Of a stretch of DNA of 64,000 bases, positions 24,040 to 35,640 are shown piece after piece (positions within the stretch are counted from its first letter, which is position 1; every line of letters begins with the position of its first letter). The notes under the pieces were generated by a model. That model made no database searches and was not told the DNA's origin. It worked only from the letters and a program-made list of their open reading frames with translations. A program made the position numbers and the translations under genes. Source of the DNA: Lepas anatifera (lineage: Eukaryota; Arthropoda; Thecostraca; Lepadidae). The stretch covers positions 62,001 to 126,000 of the forward strand of contig JAOTON010001363.1 of NCBI GenBank assembly GCA_034440635.1. Reading direction: 5' to 3'.

Positions 24040-24245
24040 GCAGAGTTGGCCTAAGGGGGGCCCCGATATTTCGTCTCAGGGGCCCTTTAGAGCTGGTCGT
24101 GTGGGAGAGGAGAGGAGGGGCACAAGAGTAGGTCTAGGGAAGCCCCCAAGAGTTGATCTTCATCCCACAAATGTTAGTCTTGGTGGCTCCCAGAATTCTT
24201 TCCCCCAAAGGTTGGTCTCAGAGGCCCCCAAAAAGTTTTATTTGT
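24040..24245. repeat. Small patch of the decayed GC-rich short repeat
   Basis: Phrases such as TTGGTCTCAGAGGCCCCCAA recur about every 30-40 bases. They are the inverse-strand form of the words that build the 49.5-53.7 kb array (CTGAGACC with GGGGGCC). Confidence 0.45.
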
Positions 24246-24889
24246 GGAAATTCACCAATTCCTTTAAAAATAATTGGAGACTGCATCAGGGGGTTTCAGT
24301 TGGTAAAGATTTACCTGCTTAACCCAAATTTTTCACATGGTAATGGTCAAACAATCCTGCTTGGGGACGATTTAAAAATATTTACTTTCAGAAAATTAAA
24401 GGAAATATCCATCCCTCAGTTCAAACAAGGGCTTTGAGAGTTTACCACCTGAGTACCCAAATTGGAAAATTTTTACTCCGCCATACATTTTAAGGGGAAT
24501 TTTCCACTCACTTGCCATACATTCCGAGCTGAATTTTCCACTCGACACCCTAGCGAAAAACCTATTTTGGGTTACTGGCCCGCTAATGGAATGTAACAGT
24601 ATTAAGCCTAGAATACCGAAATAAGGCTTCTTTTCGGTTATTTGCCGTTTCCCCACGCCTTTTCAATACGAATATCATGGAGCCGCACCTACACACCACC
24701 ACCGCTCTCTCCACTAAGACGAATTTTCCTCCAATGCCAGCCATTGTCCCTTGGTGGTATGTTTTATCAGAAATGAAAGCTTTACCAAGATGTAATGTTT
24801 TTATTTTTTGAAAGAAGACTGTTTTCAAATCAGCCGGAGCATATGGTTCGTTTCTTGCTGAAGCCTTTCCGCCGTGGGTGGATGGTTCT

Positions 24890-25200
24890 CTCGCCGGGTT
24901 CGCGGCCACTCTGTGCGGCTTGATCAGTCGAGCATTAAACAGCCACCGCTAGTTTCCTTCAGACGCGGCGCTGCTTTGATAGGAAACAGCGTCTGAACGG
25001 TCGTAAACAAGGGAACAGGTGTCCAACCGCCGCCGGGCACCGCCGCCGCCTCCTGCGACCCTGGCCACCGCCGCGCCTCACTGCCTACTCGCCCCCAACG
25101 ACGGCCCACCACTCGTGCTTCAAACGAAGCCGCAGGGAATTGGGCCGACTCAGGTGCCCTCGCCCTAGTCAGCCAGCAAAATACCGGGCCGCTTTTTAAC
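24890..25200. promoter_or_regulatory. GC-rich CpG-dense patch
   Basis: A GC-rich island with many CpG steps in AT-rich surroundings. Open frames run off both sides of it. It might be a promoter or first-exon region, but no ATG with a following donor was found. Confidence 0.25.
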
Positions 25201-26030
25201 ATCAGGAGAAAATGGTTACCTGCTTTTATACATATGTCAAAGGATTCAGAGGGATGAGACACGCGGCACAATCATTAATAAAAAACAAGCGGCAGCTAAC
25301 CAACCGATTTTGTACTGCAGACCATACAGCTTAAGTATTATCAGACTAAACATCTTCTATTTACTAACAAATGGAAAAGTCATCTGGACGTCAACAAAAT
25401 GAGAGCCAATCAACCCACTCCCCGAACAGCGGTCCCCTAAATCATTTAACCTAAGAGAAGGATTAACGTTGGTTATGTTGGTTATCACTTAAAATAATGC
25501 TCGAAAGTGTCCATTAGGCGTTCTGACATGTTTTACATGGCTGCATAAAATAAGTCTCATTATTACGCAGTTTTAGCTTCAAGCAGTGTGATTTCTTCCG
25601 GTGAATTACAAAAACAAGCCCCAGTTTCGAACCATAGCTATTGTATCGTCATAGCTTCGCTAAATAAGCAGAACTCATTAATTCAGTTTCTCAATTAACG
25701 AAAAAGGTGCAATATTTTAATCTGCCATTTTCGGTAGGTATATACTTTTCAAAATTCATTACAGCCCTAGAACATGACGAAATACCATAGCATCACAGCA
25801 TATAAGTGTTCCGGATGCGTTTCCATTTTTTAAAGCATTCCCAATTATGGTTCATTGTTCCCAGCATTGGGTACGTAGTTAATTTTGGGGACTCTGGCAA
25901 GAGTTTCCCCCACTGTATGCGAAAGTAGCACAGGCTTAAGTCAGCTTACAAGAAGATCTGCCCTAATACCTCCTCCGTGCCCCTGAGAGAACATGAAAAT
26001 CTGCCCCACCTAAAAGGCCGGAGTAGCGGG
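25201..26030. other. Unassigned AT-rich DNA
   Basis: No gene, RNA or repeat recognised in this stretch. Confidence 0.4.
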
Positions 26031-26034
26031 GGAT

Positions 26035-26690
26035 GTAACTTCAAAAACCTAAAACTTTGTCGGCAAGGGATTTGTGTTCGCATAAGTATTCATGGATGTA
26101 ATTATGTATTGATGTCTCGACGATTTTAGACTTGCGTGGTAGCAAGTTTATTGGTCTGTGATTATTGGCGCTGGTGGCGGGGGCCCTTACATTCAAAATC
26201 TGGTTTTACTCTTGTTTCTTTCCAAATATGAGGATAGGAACCGAATTGCAAAGACTTGTTTAATAACTTGGCTAGAGCTTCAGCGGTTATTGGAACCACC
26301 AGTCTCAAAATTGTGGCCGGAAGTTTATCGGGATCAGTGGATTGATGGCCATCAAGCTCGTTTAGCTCGATTGATACTCTGCAGTCGGTAATTGTAATCT
26401 TTGTCAAGGATAGTTCCGGTTTCCCATTACTATTAATCCCAATGATTTCAACACTGGTGTTTGAAAAATGTCATTCAAAATATTGGCTTTATATTGATTA
26501 TGGTTGGAAATTTCTCCATTTGGCACTTCACGTGATTGAGTTTCTGGTTGTTGGCGGACCCTGGTGTGGAAGCGTTCTGCCTTGAACCTCTTGTTCAGGA
26601 CCGTTATTAAATTTCTCTGCTGACGCCATCGGCTCCAGTCATGCTTCTTGTTAGTTTTCCTTGCTTTGAAAAGTTTGTCCATTAGCCGAA
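26035..26690 (-). pseudogene. Non-LTR reverse transcriptase fragment
   Basis: Reading the minus strand from 26682, a frame encodes the linker seen between endonuclease and reverse transcriptase in L2/CR1/Jockey-type elements: KLFKARKTNKKHDWSRWRQQ, an AR...DW..yR..RN pattern. A frameshift near 26405 leads to the start of the reverse transcriptase (DPDKLPATIL, LLNKSL, WKETRVKPDF). A second frameshift near 26165 leads to HRPINLLPRKSKIVE and a final LADKVLGF that ends in a stop. The catalytic YxDD part is missing. It is a decayed internal fragment and belongs to a different element from the one at 36-39 kb. Confidence 0.75.
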
Positions 26691-26811
26691 TGTTTTACAA
26701 TAGCACATGTCCCACCCGCACTTTTTCGTTTGGTTCCTTTCGAATGATTTGGTTGGTATTGTTTCATGGGCTGCTTGCAATAGGATGAGGGTGAAATTCT
26801 GGGTCGCAGTG

Positions 26812-27267
26812 TTAAAGGGAATGTGGCACCTTGGTCGAATCCTGGAATTTAGTGTAATTAGGCGTACTTTTAGTCAAAAATAATGAAACCACTCTGATTT
26901 CTCTAAAAAAGTTACAAAAAGCTCAATATTTGGTTTTTAAAAATACTCCTCTCGAAAAAGAAATAAATATCAGACTGTGGATGATGTCACCATCTGGCAA
27001 CCACTACCATACTTGAAATGCTTCAAGGGTTTCGATTGGCTGATTCTCATAGTACCGTCAGCATATGTAGTCACACCAATAGCTCACAACAATGGCCGCC
27101 GGCGACGGGGGCTGAGGGGGGCTGGTGTCAGGTAGGTTTTAGCTTTTTTCTACGGAAATATCGAGTTATAAGTCAAATGAAATATGGAGTACCGGGTTTT
27201 CCGACCTGCCTTACAACTTGGCTATCTCAGTTAAAATCACGTTGTGAAGGTGCCACATTCCCTTTAA
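26812..27267 (+). mobile_element. TTAA element family C, copy 2 (complete)
   Basis: TTAA at 26812-26815 is followed by AGGGAATGTGGCACCTT. The right end GGTGCCACATTCCCT is followed by TTAA at 27264-27267. The terminal repeats are exact inverted copies over about 18 bases. Length is 456 bp. It is non-coding; the plus frame running through 27018-27476 crosses the element end and is accidental. Confidence 0.88.
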
Positions 27268-27539
27268 TATCTGTATCTATTATTCGGTTGGAATTCACCG
27301 GAATAAGCGATTATAAAGACTTGCAAAATGTAAAAACGAAATATCTTCAAAAACAGCGGTACCCTGACATGATTTTTGCACGCGATGTTTTTACACGGCA
27401 ATTCCTTATACATTTTGACGCATTCGAATCGATCCCTACCGTAATTTTTTACTGTACAGCTGTACTGCCCGAGTGACCAAAGCATGACTGGAGAGGGCGC
27501 TGCCATGTTACAACGTCACAAGGGCGCAAAATATCCCTT

Positions 27540-28459
27540 TACCTGTCTTCAGAATTTCAGACTGTTGTGGGAATCACAGGGTTATATTCAGAGAGTGGAC
27601 GATTCCATTGGTTGCTATGGCAGCAGCAGGGGCTTCGTCAGCTGTTAAGCTGGAAGGACGCGACAATTTCGGTGCGTTAAACGGATTGGAAAAATAAGTG
27701 TTTTTTCAACGCGGCCAATTTAAGGAAATAGGCTATCCTGAGTTTCAAAATTGGCTTCAAGCTCATAGATAATGTTTTTTCTTCAAAGAAACCATGTGCT
27801 CAGGAAGTGTGACAATGGAAATAGTAAAATACTCCATTATTCCGAGGGCATTACCACCAGACATGCACATCTCAGTCTTTATGTCACGGAAAGTGAATTA
27901 AAAAACAATCGGAAGAAGCTCGGTTACTTTTTTAGAGAGGAAAATGTTAAAGTTACACTCTGCACAACTATTTGTGTCACTTGCTTCATCTTACGGCAAA
28001 TTAGAGAACGGAAAGCATAACCACTGCTGGGTCTGGTGCCGACCTAGAGCTATTTTGTTCAGCAATTTACCTGTGTAGTAGTTTTAACGGGGATAGCGGT
28101 ATCTGGGTCGAGGGGGACCTATTGTCTGCCGGCGTATTCATATTAACGTGCCAACCGTACATGCTTCAAATCAAGTTCGGTCCAATATTACGTCCACAGC
28201 GAAGGCCACCTATTTTCTACGCCTGCTGGAAGCTTTGGGGGCAACGTTAGGACACGGACATGAAAGGCTAGCAACTGGTAACACCGTCACCAGGGCTCGT
28301 TAATTTCCTTACTCATTAGTTTAAGGCACAATGAATGAAAGCAAAAGTAGTCATAGCTCGAGGGGCTCAAAGTTTTTCCTACTAAACGGCTGGCATTTTA
28401 GACTAGTGCATAGGGAACACATGTTAAAAGCTTGCAATCTAAAGCCTCGGGAGAGTATC
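27540..28459 (+). repeat. Dispersed repeat E, copy 1
   Basis: Nearly all of this block recurs in reverse at about 40235-41080 with high similarity, for example GCGTTAAACGGATTGGAAAA and GCAACGTTAGGACACGG. An open frame of 82 codons (27772-28020) is broken in the copy by small insertions, so coding is unlikely. Terminal repeats were not found. A family B element is inserted directly at its right end (28460). Confidence 0.75.
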
Positions 28460-29491
28460 TTAACCCGCGCCCCACCGGGGGTCCGGCGCCACCTTCGCCC
28501 CACGGGGGGCATCGATGGCCCCCCTCTAACTCCGAAAATATGGGCGTTAGCGCAAATCTGCAAAGTGCAATAGAAAGCTCGCGTGAATTCAGTAAGAAAT
28601 TACTTCGCGTGTTTTAGTGCTCAGGTCAATGGTTTGACCTCCAGAGGTCAAATTAGGTCAAGATCGGCTATTTTCACTCAAATATGCAATGATTAAGCAA
28701 ACTGGTCATAACTCTTATGTCATTAGAGCTATTGAGGCCTGGTAAAGTTCATTTGATAGGAAATTGCCAGTACTTTTTCCGCTATGTGGAACGTAAAGAC
28801 CTCCCGCCAGTGGTTTGACCTCCAGAGGTCACCTCGTGACCTAATATGACCTGAGGTCACGAAGGGTCACAAAGTGACCTTACCGTATATCAAATGAAAG
28901 CCAGTGACAAGACAAACACGATGGTATTTGTTTCATTGCTCTAGCTTAATTAGGTCAAAAGTTATTGTCAAAATACTGTTTTTGACCTCTGGTGACCTTG
29001 GATGACCTTGGAAAAGTCAAAGGGTAAATATGACCCCTGGGATCCGTGAAAGGGTGTCCAAAAACGCTGTTCTGAGCAGTCTGAGTATTTGCAATCATTT
29101 TTGTGGCTTTTATATCATGAAACAGCTTTTCCCCATGCTTTTCCAATGGGAGAGGTCGCCTCGTGACCTGACCTCAGGGCACGAAATCGAAAAAATCCCG
29201 GATATACACCTTGTAGACCCTGGAGGGGTCATGAAGTGTAGGAAGTTTCAGATCGATCGACTTTGAAATGTAGCTCTTACAGAGCTCTAAAGTTAAAGTG
29301 AGGTGACCTTGGTTGACCTCGTCTGATGACCTGACCTTGGGTGACCCGGGGTAAAAAATTTCAGGGATGATGGGAAAATGATGCAGTGAGAGGTAGAGCC
29401 CTCAACCGCGGTGCTGCGCCTCGTCGTTTTTCTGCTATCCCGGAAAAACCTTAGGGGGGGCCATCGATGGCCCCGGTGGGGCGAGGGTTAA
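28460..29491 (+). mobile_element. TTAA element family B, copy 1 (complete)
   Basis: TTAA at 28460-28463 is followed by CCCGCGCCCCACCGGGG. The right end CCCCGGTGGGGCGAGGG is followed by TTAA at 29488-29491. Length is 1032 bp. The body holds about a dozen AGGTCA/TGACCT words, including a direct repeat AGGTCA-AATT-AGGTCA near 28646, and it resembles family A in its 3' half. It has no transposase. A second copy is at 41878-43313. Confidence 0.88.
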
Positions 29492-29759
29492 ACCACGCGC
29501 AGGTTCACGAAAAGCAGTTCAAATGGACGCCAGGACATTTTTATTTTCATTTCCGGGGTCAAAACCGTCAGCCGTGACATTAACCAGCGAGCTAGACGGC
29601 GAAAACCGGTCCCATGTTTTGGTTTCATTTTCAGGCGTGGGTTCGAATCCTAGAAGCAGCCAAACTTTTCATAGAGTCCGAATGTACAAAACACATTCGC
29701 TTGAAATTGATGCAACTTTGCGCCCTTCATGCTTTTAGCTCTAAGGGATGTTTTTGCCT

Positions 29760-30730
29760 AGTGCAGTGGCAGATCCAGGATTAAATACGTCATGTTCCAG
29801 GGGCGGATCTAAGGGGATGGTAGGTGATGAGGGCGACCGCGTACCATTAGCCTGGCCTTGAGCACGGCAAAAGGCCCTCCGCAGGGCATAGGCAGATCCA
29901 GGGGGGACAAGGGGGGTAACGTGCCCCCTCCCGATCAACCCTCGGCGCCCCCTGAAATGGTCACGGCGCCCCCTAAGAGGTTGATAGCGCCCCCTGAAAT
30001 TTCGCTTCATATCCCCCCGGATGCGAAAATCGGCGCCTACCGATAGGATTTTGCGCTCACCTGATAGATTTTACCGTTCAAAAAATGGCGCCCCCGGACC
30101 GGATGGCGCCCCCAAAGGCGGATCTAGGGGGCAGAGGGGGGGCACGTGCCCCCCGATCGACCCTCGGCGCCCCCTGAAAGGTCGATGGCGCCCCCTGAAA
30201 TGTCATTTCCCACCTCCCCCAGGATGCGAAAGTCGGCGCCCACCGATAGGATTTGGCGCCCACCTGATAGCTTTTGCAGGCCATAAGTGGCGCCCCCTGG
30301 TCCGGATGGCGCCCCCGGAAGGTGCCCCCCCGATCGGCAATTCTGGATCCGCCTATGTGCCCCCCGATTGGCAAAAAGCTCAATTTATGAAAAATGAAAA
30401 CCACGAGCGGGGGCTCCTACGATTGAAAACCGAGCCTCTTTTTGAGAACATTCTGCATCCGCCCCTGCCATGGTCCCCAAAGTGGCTGAATTGTACCCAC
30501 TTTCAGCCGATTGTCATCGAAACGACACCATGTTCGCAATGTTTCCTGAGATTGCCTTTCCCAAACGTATGGCCTTGATCCGCCCCTGTCCTAATAAAAA
30601 GGGACAATGAATCGGCTCTAGGCGTTCTCTCAAATGTTCATGGCGGTGCTCTATAGGGTCAATGGTGCCCCCTGAAATGTCACCTCACCCCCGCCCCCCC
30701 CGATGAAAAAATCGGCACGCCGCTATAGAA
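29760..30730. mobile_element. Cluster of family G elements (GGATCC-type ends)
   Basis: Ends such as CAGTGGCAGATCCAGG (29764), GGGGCGGATCTA (29801), GGCAGATCCAGG (29890), GGCGGATCTAGGG (30117) and CTGGATCCGCC (30345) mark several copies lying next to or inside each other. 29890-30117 and 30118-30355 are a tandem pair with the same interior: CCCTCGGCGCCCCCTGAAA, then a CCGATAGGATTT segment. A third interior piece lies at 30645-30730. CAGTGGCGGATCC-type ends are common in hAT-related small elements. No protein is encoded. Confidence 0.6.
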
Positions 30731-30739
30731 TTGGACATC

Positions 30740-31290
30740 CACCCCAGCCAGCAATTTACCTCCGGCCCCGACCTGGCACAGCTTGGGCCAGCGCGGGCAC
30801 GGAGCTCCGGCACATGTAGGGCTGTTGTCGGGTGTAACTCAGGAGTTGAAACAACTTTCCCGACCTGGCCCAGAGCTGGCCCAGAGCTGGGACGGAGTTA
30901 CCGCTGCCCGACTTGGCCCGAGTTGTGCCCGACAACGGAGCTGGCCCGCTCCGTGACGGAGTTATTAGCCATGTGTGTAACTGCGTGCCAGATCTGACCA
31001 ACTCGGGCCAGCTCCTCGAGACATTGCGGGCCCGGCCCTAGTTATTGGTAGTTGATGGGTTCTCGCCAGAGCTGGGCCAGAGTTACTGCTGTGCATTTCT
31101 ACTGCGTGCCAGATCAGGCCAGTGCAGGCCAAAGCGGGCCTGGCCGTAGTAATTGGTAGTTGATGGCACTGTTCAGAGCTGGGCCAGAGTTCATTGTTTG
31201 TATTAATACTACGTGCCAGATCAGGCCATTTCGGGTCAGCGCGGTTCCGACCCTAGTTATTGGTAGATGGTGGTTACGACATGCTGGTAG
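30740..31290. repeat. Roughly 110-bp degenerate tandem repeat
   Basis: Units contain GCGTGCCAGATCAGGCCA, CTAGTTATTGGTAGTTGATG and AGAGCTGGGCCAGAGTTA. Unit starts near 30985, 31106 and 31213 give spacings of 121 and 107. Shorter pieces of the same words occur at 30756-30965. A related tract lies at 35270-35500. Confidence 0.6.
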
Positions 31291-31861
31291 TTGTGTCAGC
31301 GCTTCCTTACTCCCATTGCTGTGTTGAGTGAGGCGTATCCGGCGAGCACAAGATGTGCAATGTGCATATTAGACCTGCCTAATTCTTTTATTTTCACCAG
31401 AGACATTTAAAGGTTTTTTCATTCGGCCTGTACGCAATGAGCCTGATTTTTGAGTTGTACTAAAAATATTTTTGCATATTGCATGATTGTGGCTGTTTTG
31501 CAGACATTCAGGCTTGTGTGCAAATAGGTGAATAAATTGATGCATAAGCTCATGCTTTCGATCAAGCTCAATAATACGTACATGGTTAACCAGTACCAAA
31601 AACTGGTATGTTAAATCTTCATATGTTTGACTAATTAATGAGGTCATGGTAGAATCGCTGATTCGTTGGCAAATTAGATAGCTAAAGTTTAACACAGTAT
31701 ATATGGGAAGATCCTTCCTGACCACAAACAATGAAACCCATTTCTGGAAACAAGCAAATATATATTTAACATGTATTTGAACGGCCCCAAAAAGGGTAAA
31801 ACGAACAAACTAGCTGACCTGAGTTAATAAGGGATAGTAAAGTTGATAAGATGTTTAATGG

Positions 31862-32150
31862 CCCGCCTCCGCCAATCCTGGATGCAAGATGGAGCTAATA
31901 CACTGAGATTGTATATTCAAGCACAGTCCTTCATCAGAATCCTTATAATACACTAGGTGAAAACATAGATTATTGGTCATAGTGTGGGAAGGACCTCGAA
32001 TCTGATCAGCATATGTGGTCTTGCCCACACTATAGCCAATAATCGGTGTTTTCACTCTTTGTATTACGAGAATTCTGATGAAGGGTTGTGCCTGAATCTA
32101 TACTTTCAGAGTATTAGATCCATTTTACATCCAGTATTGAAGGAGGCAGG
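31862..32150. repeat. Long imperfect inverted repeat
   Basis: The left half, from GCCTCCGCCAATCCTGGATG through CACAGTCCTTCATCAGAAT, pairs with the right half, which ends in ATTGAAGGAGGC. Arms are about 130 bases with mismatches and a loop of about 30. It is a foldback-type miniature element or a hairpin RNA source. No second copy is in the window. Confidence 0.6.
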
Positions 32151-32240
32151 TCAGTAAACACCTTACCAACTTAAAATAATACACCAATTAGCACACATAC
32201 ACAAAACGAACTTATTCATCAAATAAACGGAGTCAACCAT

Positions 32241-32434
32241 TTAAACTAAAAAATCTTCATAGGTGACCTCCACCTCCTGGAAAGTCATGTCCTGGGCCTC
32301 CTGCGCCGGAGCAGGTTCGAGGCCTCCAGAGTAGCGATGGGTCGGCCTCCGGTTTGCTCGTCGTTCCAGCCGGTCGCGGCTTCCCGAAAGCCACTTGCTA
32401 ATAGCGTGACAAATCCCGCCCCGGCTGACAGGGA
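32241..32434 (-). CDS. Candidate terminal exon, unidentified gene
   Basis: Read on the minus strand, a possible acceptor (GTCACGCTATTAG) leads into KWLSGSRDRLERRANRRPTH, then a Pro/Glu-rich stretch, then MTFQEVEVTYEDFLV and a TAA. The acidic, aromatic C-terminal tail and codon choice look protein-like. The frame is open further upstream to about 32474, and another acceptor (GTCCCTGTCAG) is possible. I found no partner exon and no strong poly(A) signal (only an ATTAAA near 31855), so this is tentative. Confidence 0.3.
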
Positions 32435-32463
32435 CGCCACTGTACCTCAGTGCCTCTGTGAAG

Positions 32464-32492
32464 TATATTATCAATTTATTACATTAGGTAAC
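32464..32492 (+). repeat. 29-bp exact direct repeat, first copy
   Basis: The 29 bases starting TATATTATCAATTTATTACA recur without change at 33898-33926, 1.43 kb away. Flanking sequence does not match. Confidence 0.8.
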
Positions 32493-33569
32493 ATTTACCC
32501 AATTTTTAGTATGTGGGTGTCTCTTACATACGTAATCCATTTTGGGGAACTAACAATTATTGTATTTTGAAATATTACCAGAAAGTAGGGTTGTATACTT
32601 TGATACCCAACCAAACATACGTTTGATACTAAGATATCCACATATCCAAATTTATGTCACTCCTGGGAGACCCTTTGGGTTACCTTAAACAGTTTATCAG
32701 GTTCTCATCAATAACCGTTTAAAGAGTCCTCATAGGTACGTGATTTGACTCCGCATCATTAGCATTGTAATTACCAATCAATCAATTTATATCAATGGAT
32801 ATTCACGGTGACTTCTTCAGGCCAGGTCTGAACATCTGAGGTTAGGCATAGTATTGTATGTACAATGTTGCTAGACAAAACACGTATTATTCACGTGTTG
32901 TTGAGTCAGGTTTAGGAAAATGTATTTAGACATATAGCTTTTTTTAATAAGTTATTGATCTGACTTAAAAATTTGCAGGTAAATTTTCTTAATCACTTTC
33001 GAAATGCAATAAATTACGTCGCCTCTAGAGAGCCTCTACGGGTTCGTTAAAATAAATGATAACGTTTTGCACAAATATTAGGTACTTTATGACGTAGATA
33101 CTAGACCACGAAGAACTAAAATTTTATTTCATGTAAAAAGATGTAGGATTTGATGATGTTTCATAAATACGATGAAACCAGTGGTCAAACTACTTGACTT
33201 TATTGGGAAACATCATATTTAAACTAGACAGTGAGAGTAAGAATGCGGTGAGATTATAAGCAAAACTACAAATAGATTTGGTAAACCGCCGGAACGCGGT
33301 CATTTTTAACCGAACACACGCCCGCCACGCCCGCCCGCGGGCGGGCGGGAGGCTAGTTGTAAGACAGCTCCTGGCAGATGAAGTTGGTACTATACATAAA
33401 ACCACAAGTGATTCGAGTTTGTTCTCCCTTTGAATTTGATTGGATGTACATATTTGATCCCAGAGAAGCGAAATACATGAATTGATGCTCGTTCATAGAT
33501 CTCAGCACACGGCTTCCGCGGGTGTTGAATGGGGAAATATGGTGAAATCAGAACTTTACATAAACAAAC

Positions 33570-33771
33570 TCAGAGACGGGTATCTTCTCTCAAATTTGCA
33601 TTGGGCACCAGACGATGGCGGATTTGACAGTGGCTATTTGAACGGCAGGTGGAGGGGGGCTGCTGGGTCCAAAATCGTAAATAATCATATGACGTGTTTT
33701 TTTCAAATCTGTTAAAATCGGCAGGTTTGGGGGCAGATGCCTCTTTTGTAACCCCCCCCTGGATCCGCCAG
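33570..33771. mobile_element. Family G-like element end
   Basis: It ends in CCCCCCCTGGATCCGCCAGTG at 33752-33773, the mirror of the CAGTGGCGGATCC end. The left boundary is unclear; a CAGTGG at 33630 could be internal. Confidence 0.4.
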
Positions 33772-33775
33772 TGAT

Positions 33776-34591
33776 ACCAGCGAAAGAAATTGGCGAAAAA
33801 TATATTTCTCTCTACTTGAAAAATATTGATTCCGACACTGCTATTTATTTTTGTATCTTCGGCAAAACTTTTGGAGGCCACTCACCTGTTATTGAAATAT
33901 ATTATCAATTTATTACATTAGGTAACCTAAAGTTCAAAAGTTCAAACTAACGATAGCGATAAAAGGCTTGAACATGTTCTTCATCTCAATGTTTTCAAAA
34001 GCTATTTTACTTTTTAAAGCAATTGTTTTTGTAATGAAAATGTCTGTGTTCCTGTACTAGTAGTTGTATTAATTTTACGTAGCCTGTAAAAACTACAAAA
34101 TGAATCAGTTTGCGCTTAAAATGAAGTATAAAATAATTGCTCAAGTCTTCAATCTCGGTATTTCAGCCCTTTTCTGCAAAATTCCCAGCATGACGAAACT
34201 TTTGCGTCAGATAGGTAGGCCACATGACCCAGGCATGAGAATTCCTGCGCTTCTGTTTGGCCAATTGTGATTTCTTTAAAGTTCTATATTTCTGTTAAAA
34301 AAATGTTTTGGAGTGTTGTTTTTTAATAATATTTTCTGTGATAGTTCACAAGTTCTACACCACTGTTTAAGTCGCATATGACGAAGTTCTTAGAGCAATT
34401 GATGGCCATAGCCGAGGTTACGTCATTTAATCGATAGTGAGAATTCTTGATAAGTCTTCTAGAAATGTTAACTTTGAGAGCGATGTTAAGGCATTTGGAG
34501 GCTGAATTCGCAAAAATGAGCATAGTACTACTGAAACGCCTTTTTGTGACCTTTTGATCTAGCCAATAATTTTTGACGCATCTCCCTTTAA
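33776..34591 (-). mobile_element. TTAA element family D, copy 2
   Basis: In reverse it matches 56051-56837. The end TCTCCCTTTAA at 34581-34591 equals the family terminus, and the stretches CTTTTTGTGACCTTTTGAT and TCTTCGGCAAAACTTTTGGA align with the other copy. The far end near 33776 is worn down. The match breaks near 33895, exactly where the 29-bp direct repeat begins. Confidence 0.65.
33898..33926 (+). repeat. 29-bp exact direct repeat, second copy
   Basis: Identical to 32464-32492. It lies inside the family D copy at a point where similarity to the other D copy is lost. Confidence 0.8.
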
Positions 34592-35269
34592 GGGAGACAC
34601 CATTCCCTGGTACCCCCCAGGTTCCACGACCAGTGGGGGCGATAATGGCCTTCATCATGCGCACAATAACTATTGGAGAACAAGGGACAGGTCTTCAGAC
34701 ATCTATTCTAAGCTAGAACGGCACTGGTCCAGAATGACCGAAAACATGCTGGGCTGAGGACAATTGGGGAGGCAGATGATCATAAAGGATTTCAGTTTGC
34801 TTATAAAAATATACTGCTGTTGGCTACTCTGGTACTTACTTACCAATGAATGGTTGAAAGTAACACCTCTTGGAATTTCTTCAGCTAGACGGAGATCTGT
34901 AGATCTGTAGGTAGGTATGGCCAGAAGCTAGACGTCCGCAGTGATGCTTCTTTGTAATTGGGATTATGCAGTGGACTTGTCGAAAGTTATTGTAGGTATT
35001 ATTTGGTTAAGTTTCACACGAAGGGCACACTTATCAGTAGAAAGTCGCACGTCAAATATCCACATTTCCGCAAAAGATACCTTTTATCTTGATTTGCCTG
35101 TTACCTGGGCTGTAATGTTGCACGGTTAGAATATACACTAATATGTTGATACTACTGCTCTGCAAAGCCGCTGCTACAACAATGGCGGCAGAAAATTATG
35201 ATTTTGAAATTCTGCTGCAAAGTCGGTTGTTTGCGCATGATCAGTACGGCATTAGCCTGGCCGGAGTTA
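34592..35269. other. Unassigned sequence
   Basis: No gene or repeat recognised; short open frames only. Confidence 0.4.
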
Positions 35270-35500
35270 TCCGAGGTTACGGCAGGCAGTGCCCGAGGTG
35301 TGCCCGAGTTACGAGAGCAGCTGGCGACAAGTGAACCTGGCCGCAGCTGTGCCCGCTTTGCTGGGAGTTACGTCTAAAGCGGGCCCAACTCGGGCCAGCT
35401 CCGTGACGGAGTTATCCAGATACTGGCCCACTTTGGCCCGATCAGATGAGTCTGTCCAAGTCCATCTAAAGCGGGCCGAAGTCGGTTTAGGTAGGGCCGC
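35270..35500. repeat. Degenerate repeat related to 30.74-31.29 kb
   Basis: It shares CTCCGTGACGGAGTTAT and repeated CGGGCC/GGCCAGCTC words with the tract at 30740-31290. No clear period remains. Confidence 0.5.
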
Positions 35501-35539
35501 CCGACTTGTTTGCAGTTGATCCCACGATAATTGCTGGCT

Positions 35540-35640
35540 GGGACATGATAGGTTTTGTCGGCCAAAAGTGGCGCCCCTTGATCTGGATGGCGCCCCCCGA
35601 AAGGTGCCTCTCCAATCTGCGACCCTGGATCCGCTTATGC
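35540..35640. mobile_element. Family G fragment
   Basis: It contains GGCCAAAAGTGGCGCCCC, GGATGGCGCCCCCCGAAAGG and the end CCCTGGATCCGC, matching the interior and right end of the copies at 29.9-30.35 kb. Confidence 0.55.

Noticed and set aside
27018..27476. 152-codon plus-strand frame
   Set aside because: It runs through the right half of a family C element and past its TTAA end, so it is not a gene.
29630..29660. B-box-like GGTTCGAATCC, possible tRNA
   Set aside because: No A box at the right distance and no cloverleaf arms could be drawn.
31369..31731. 120-codon minus-strand frame
   Set aside because: It looked protein-like at first, but no family, splice site or repeat supports it.
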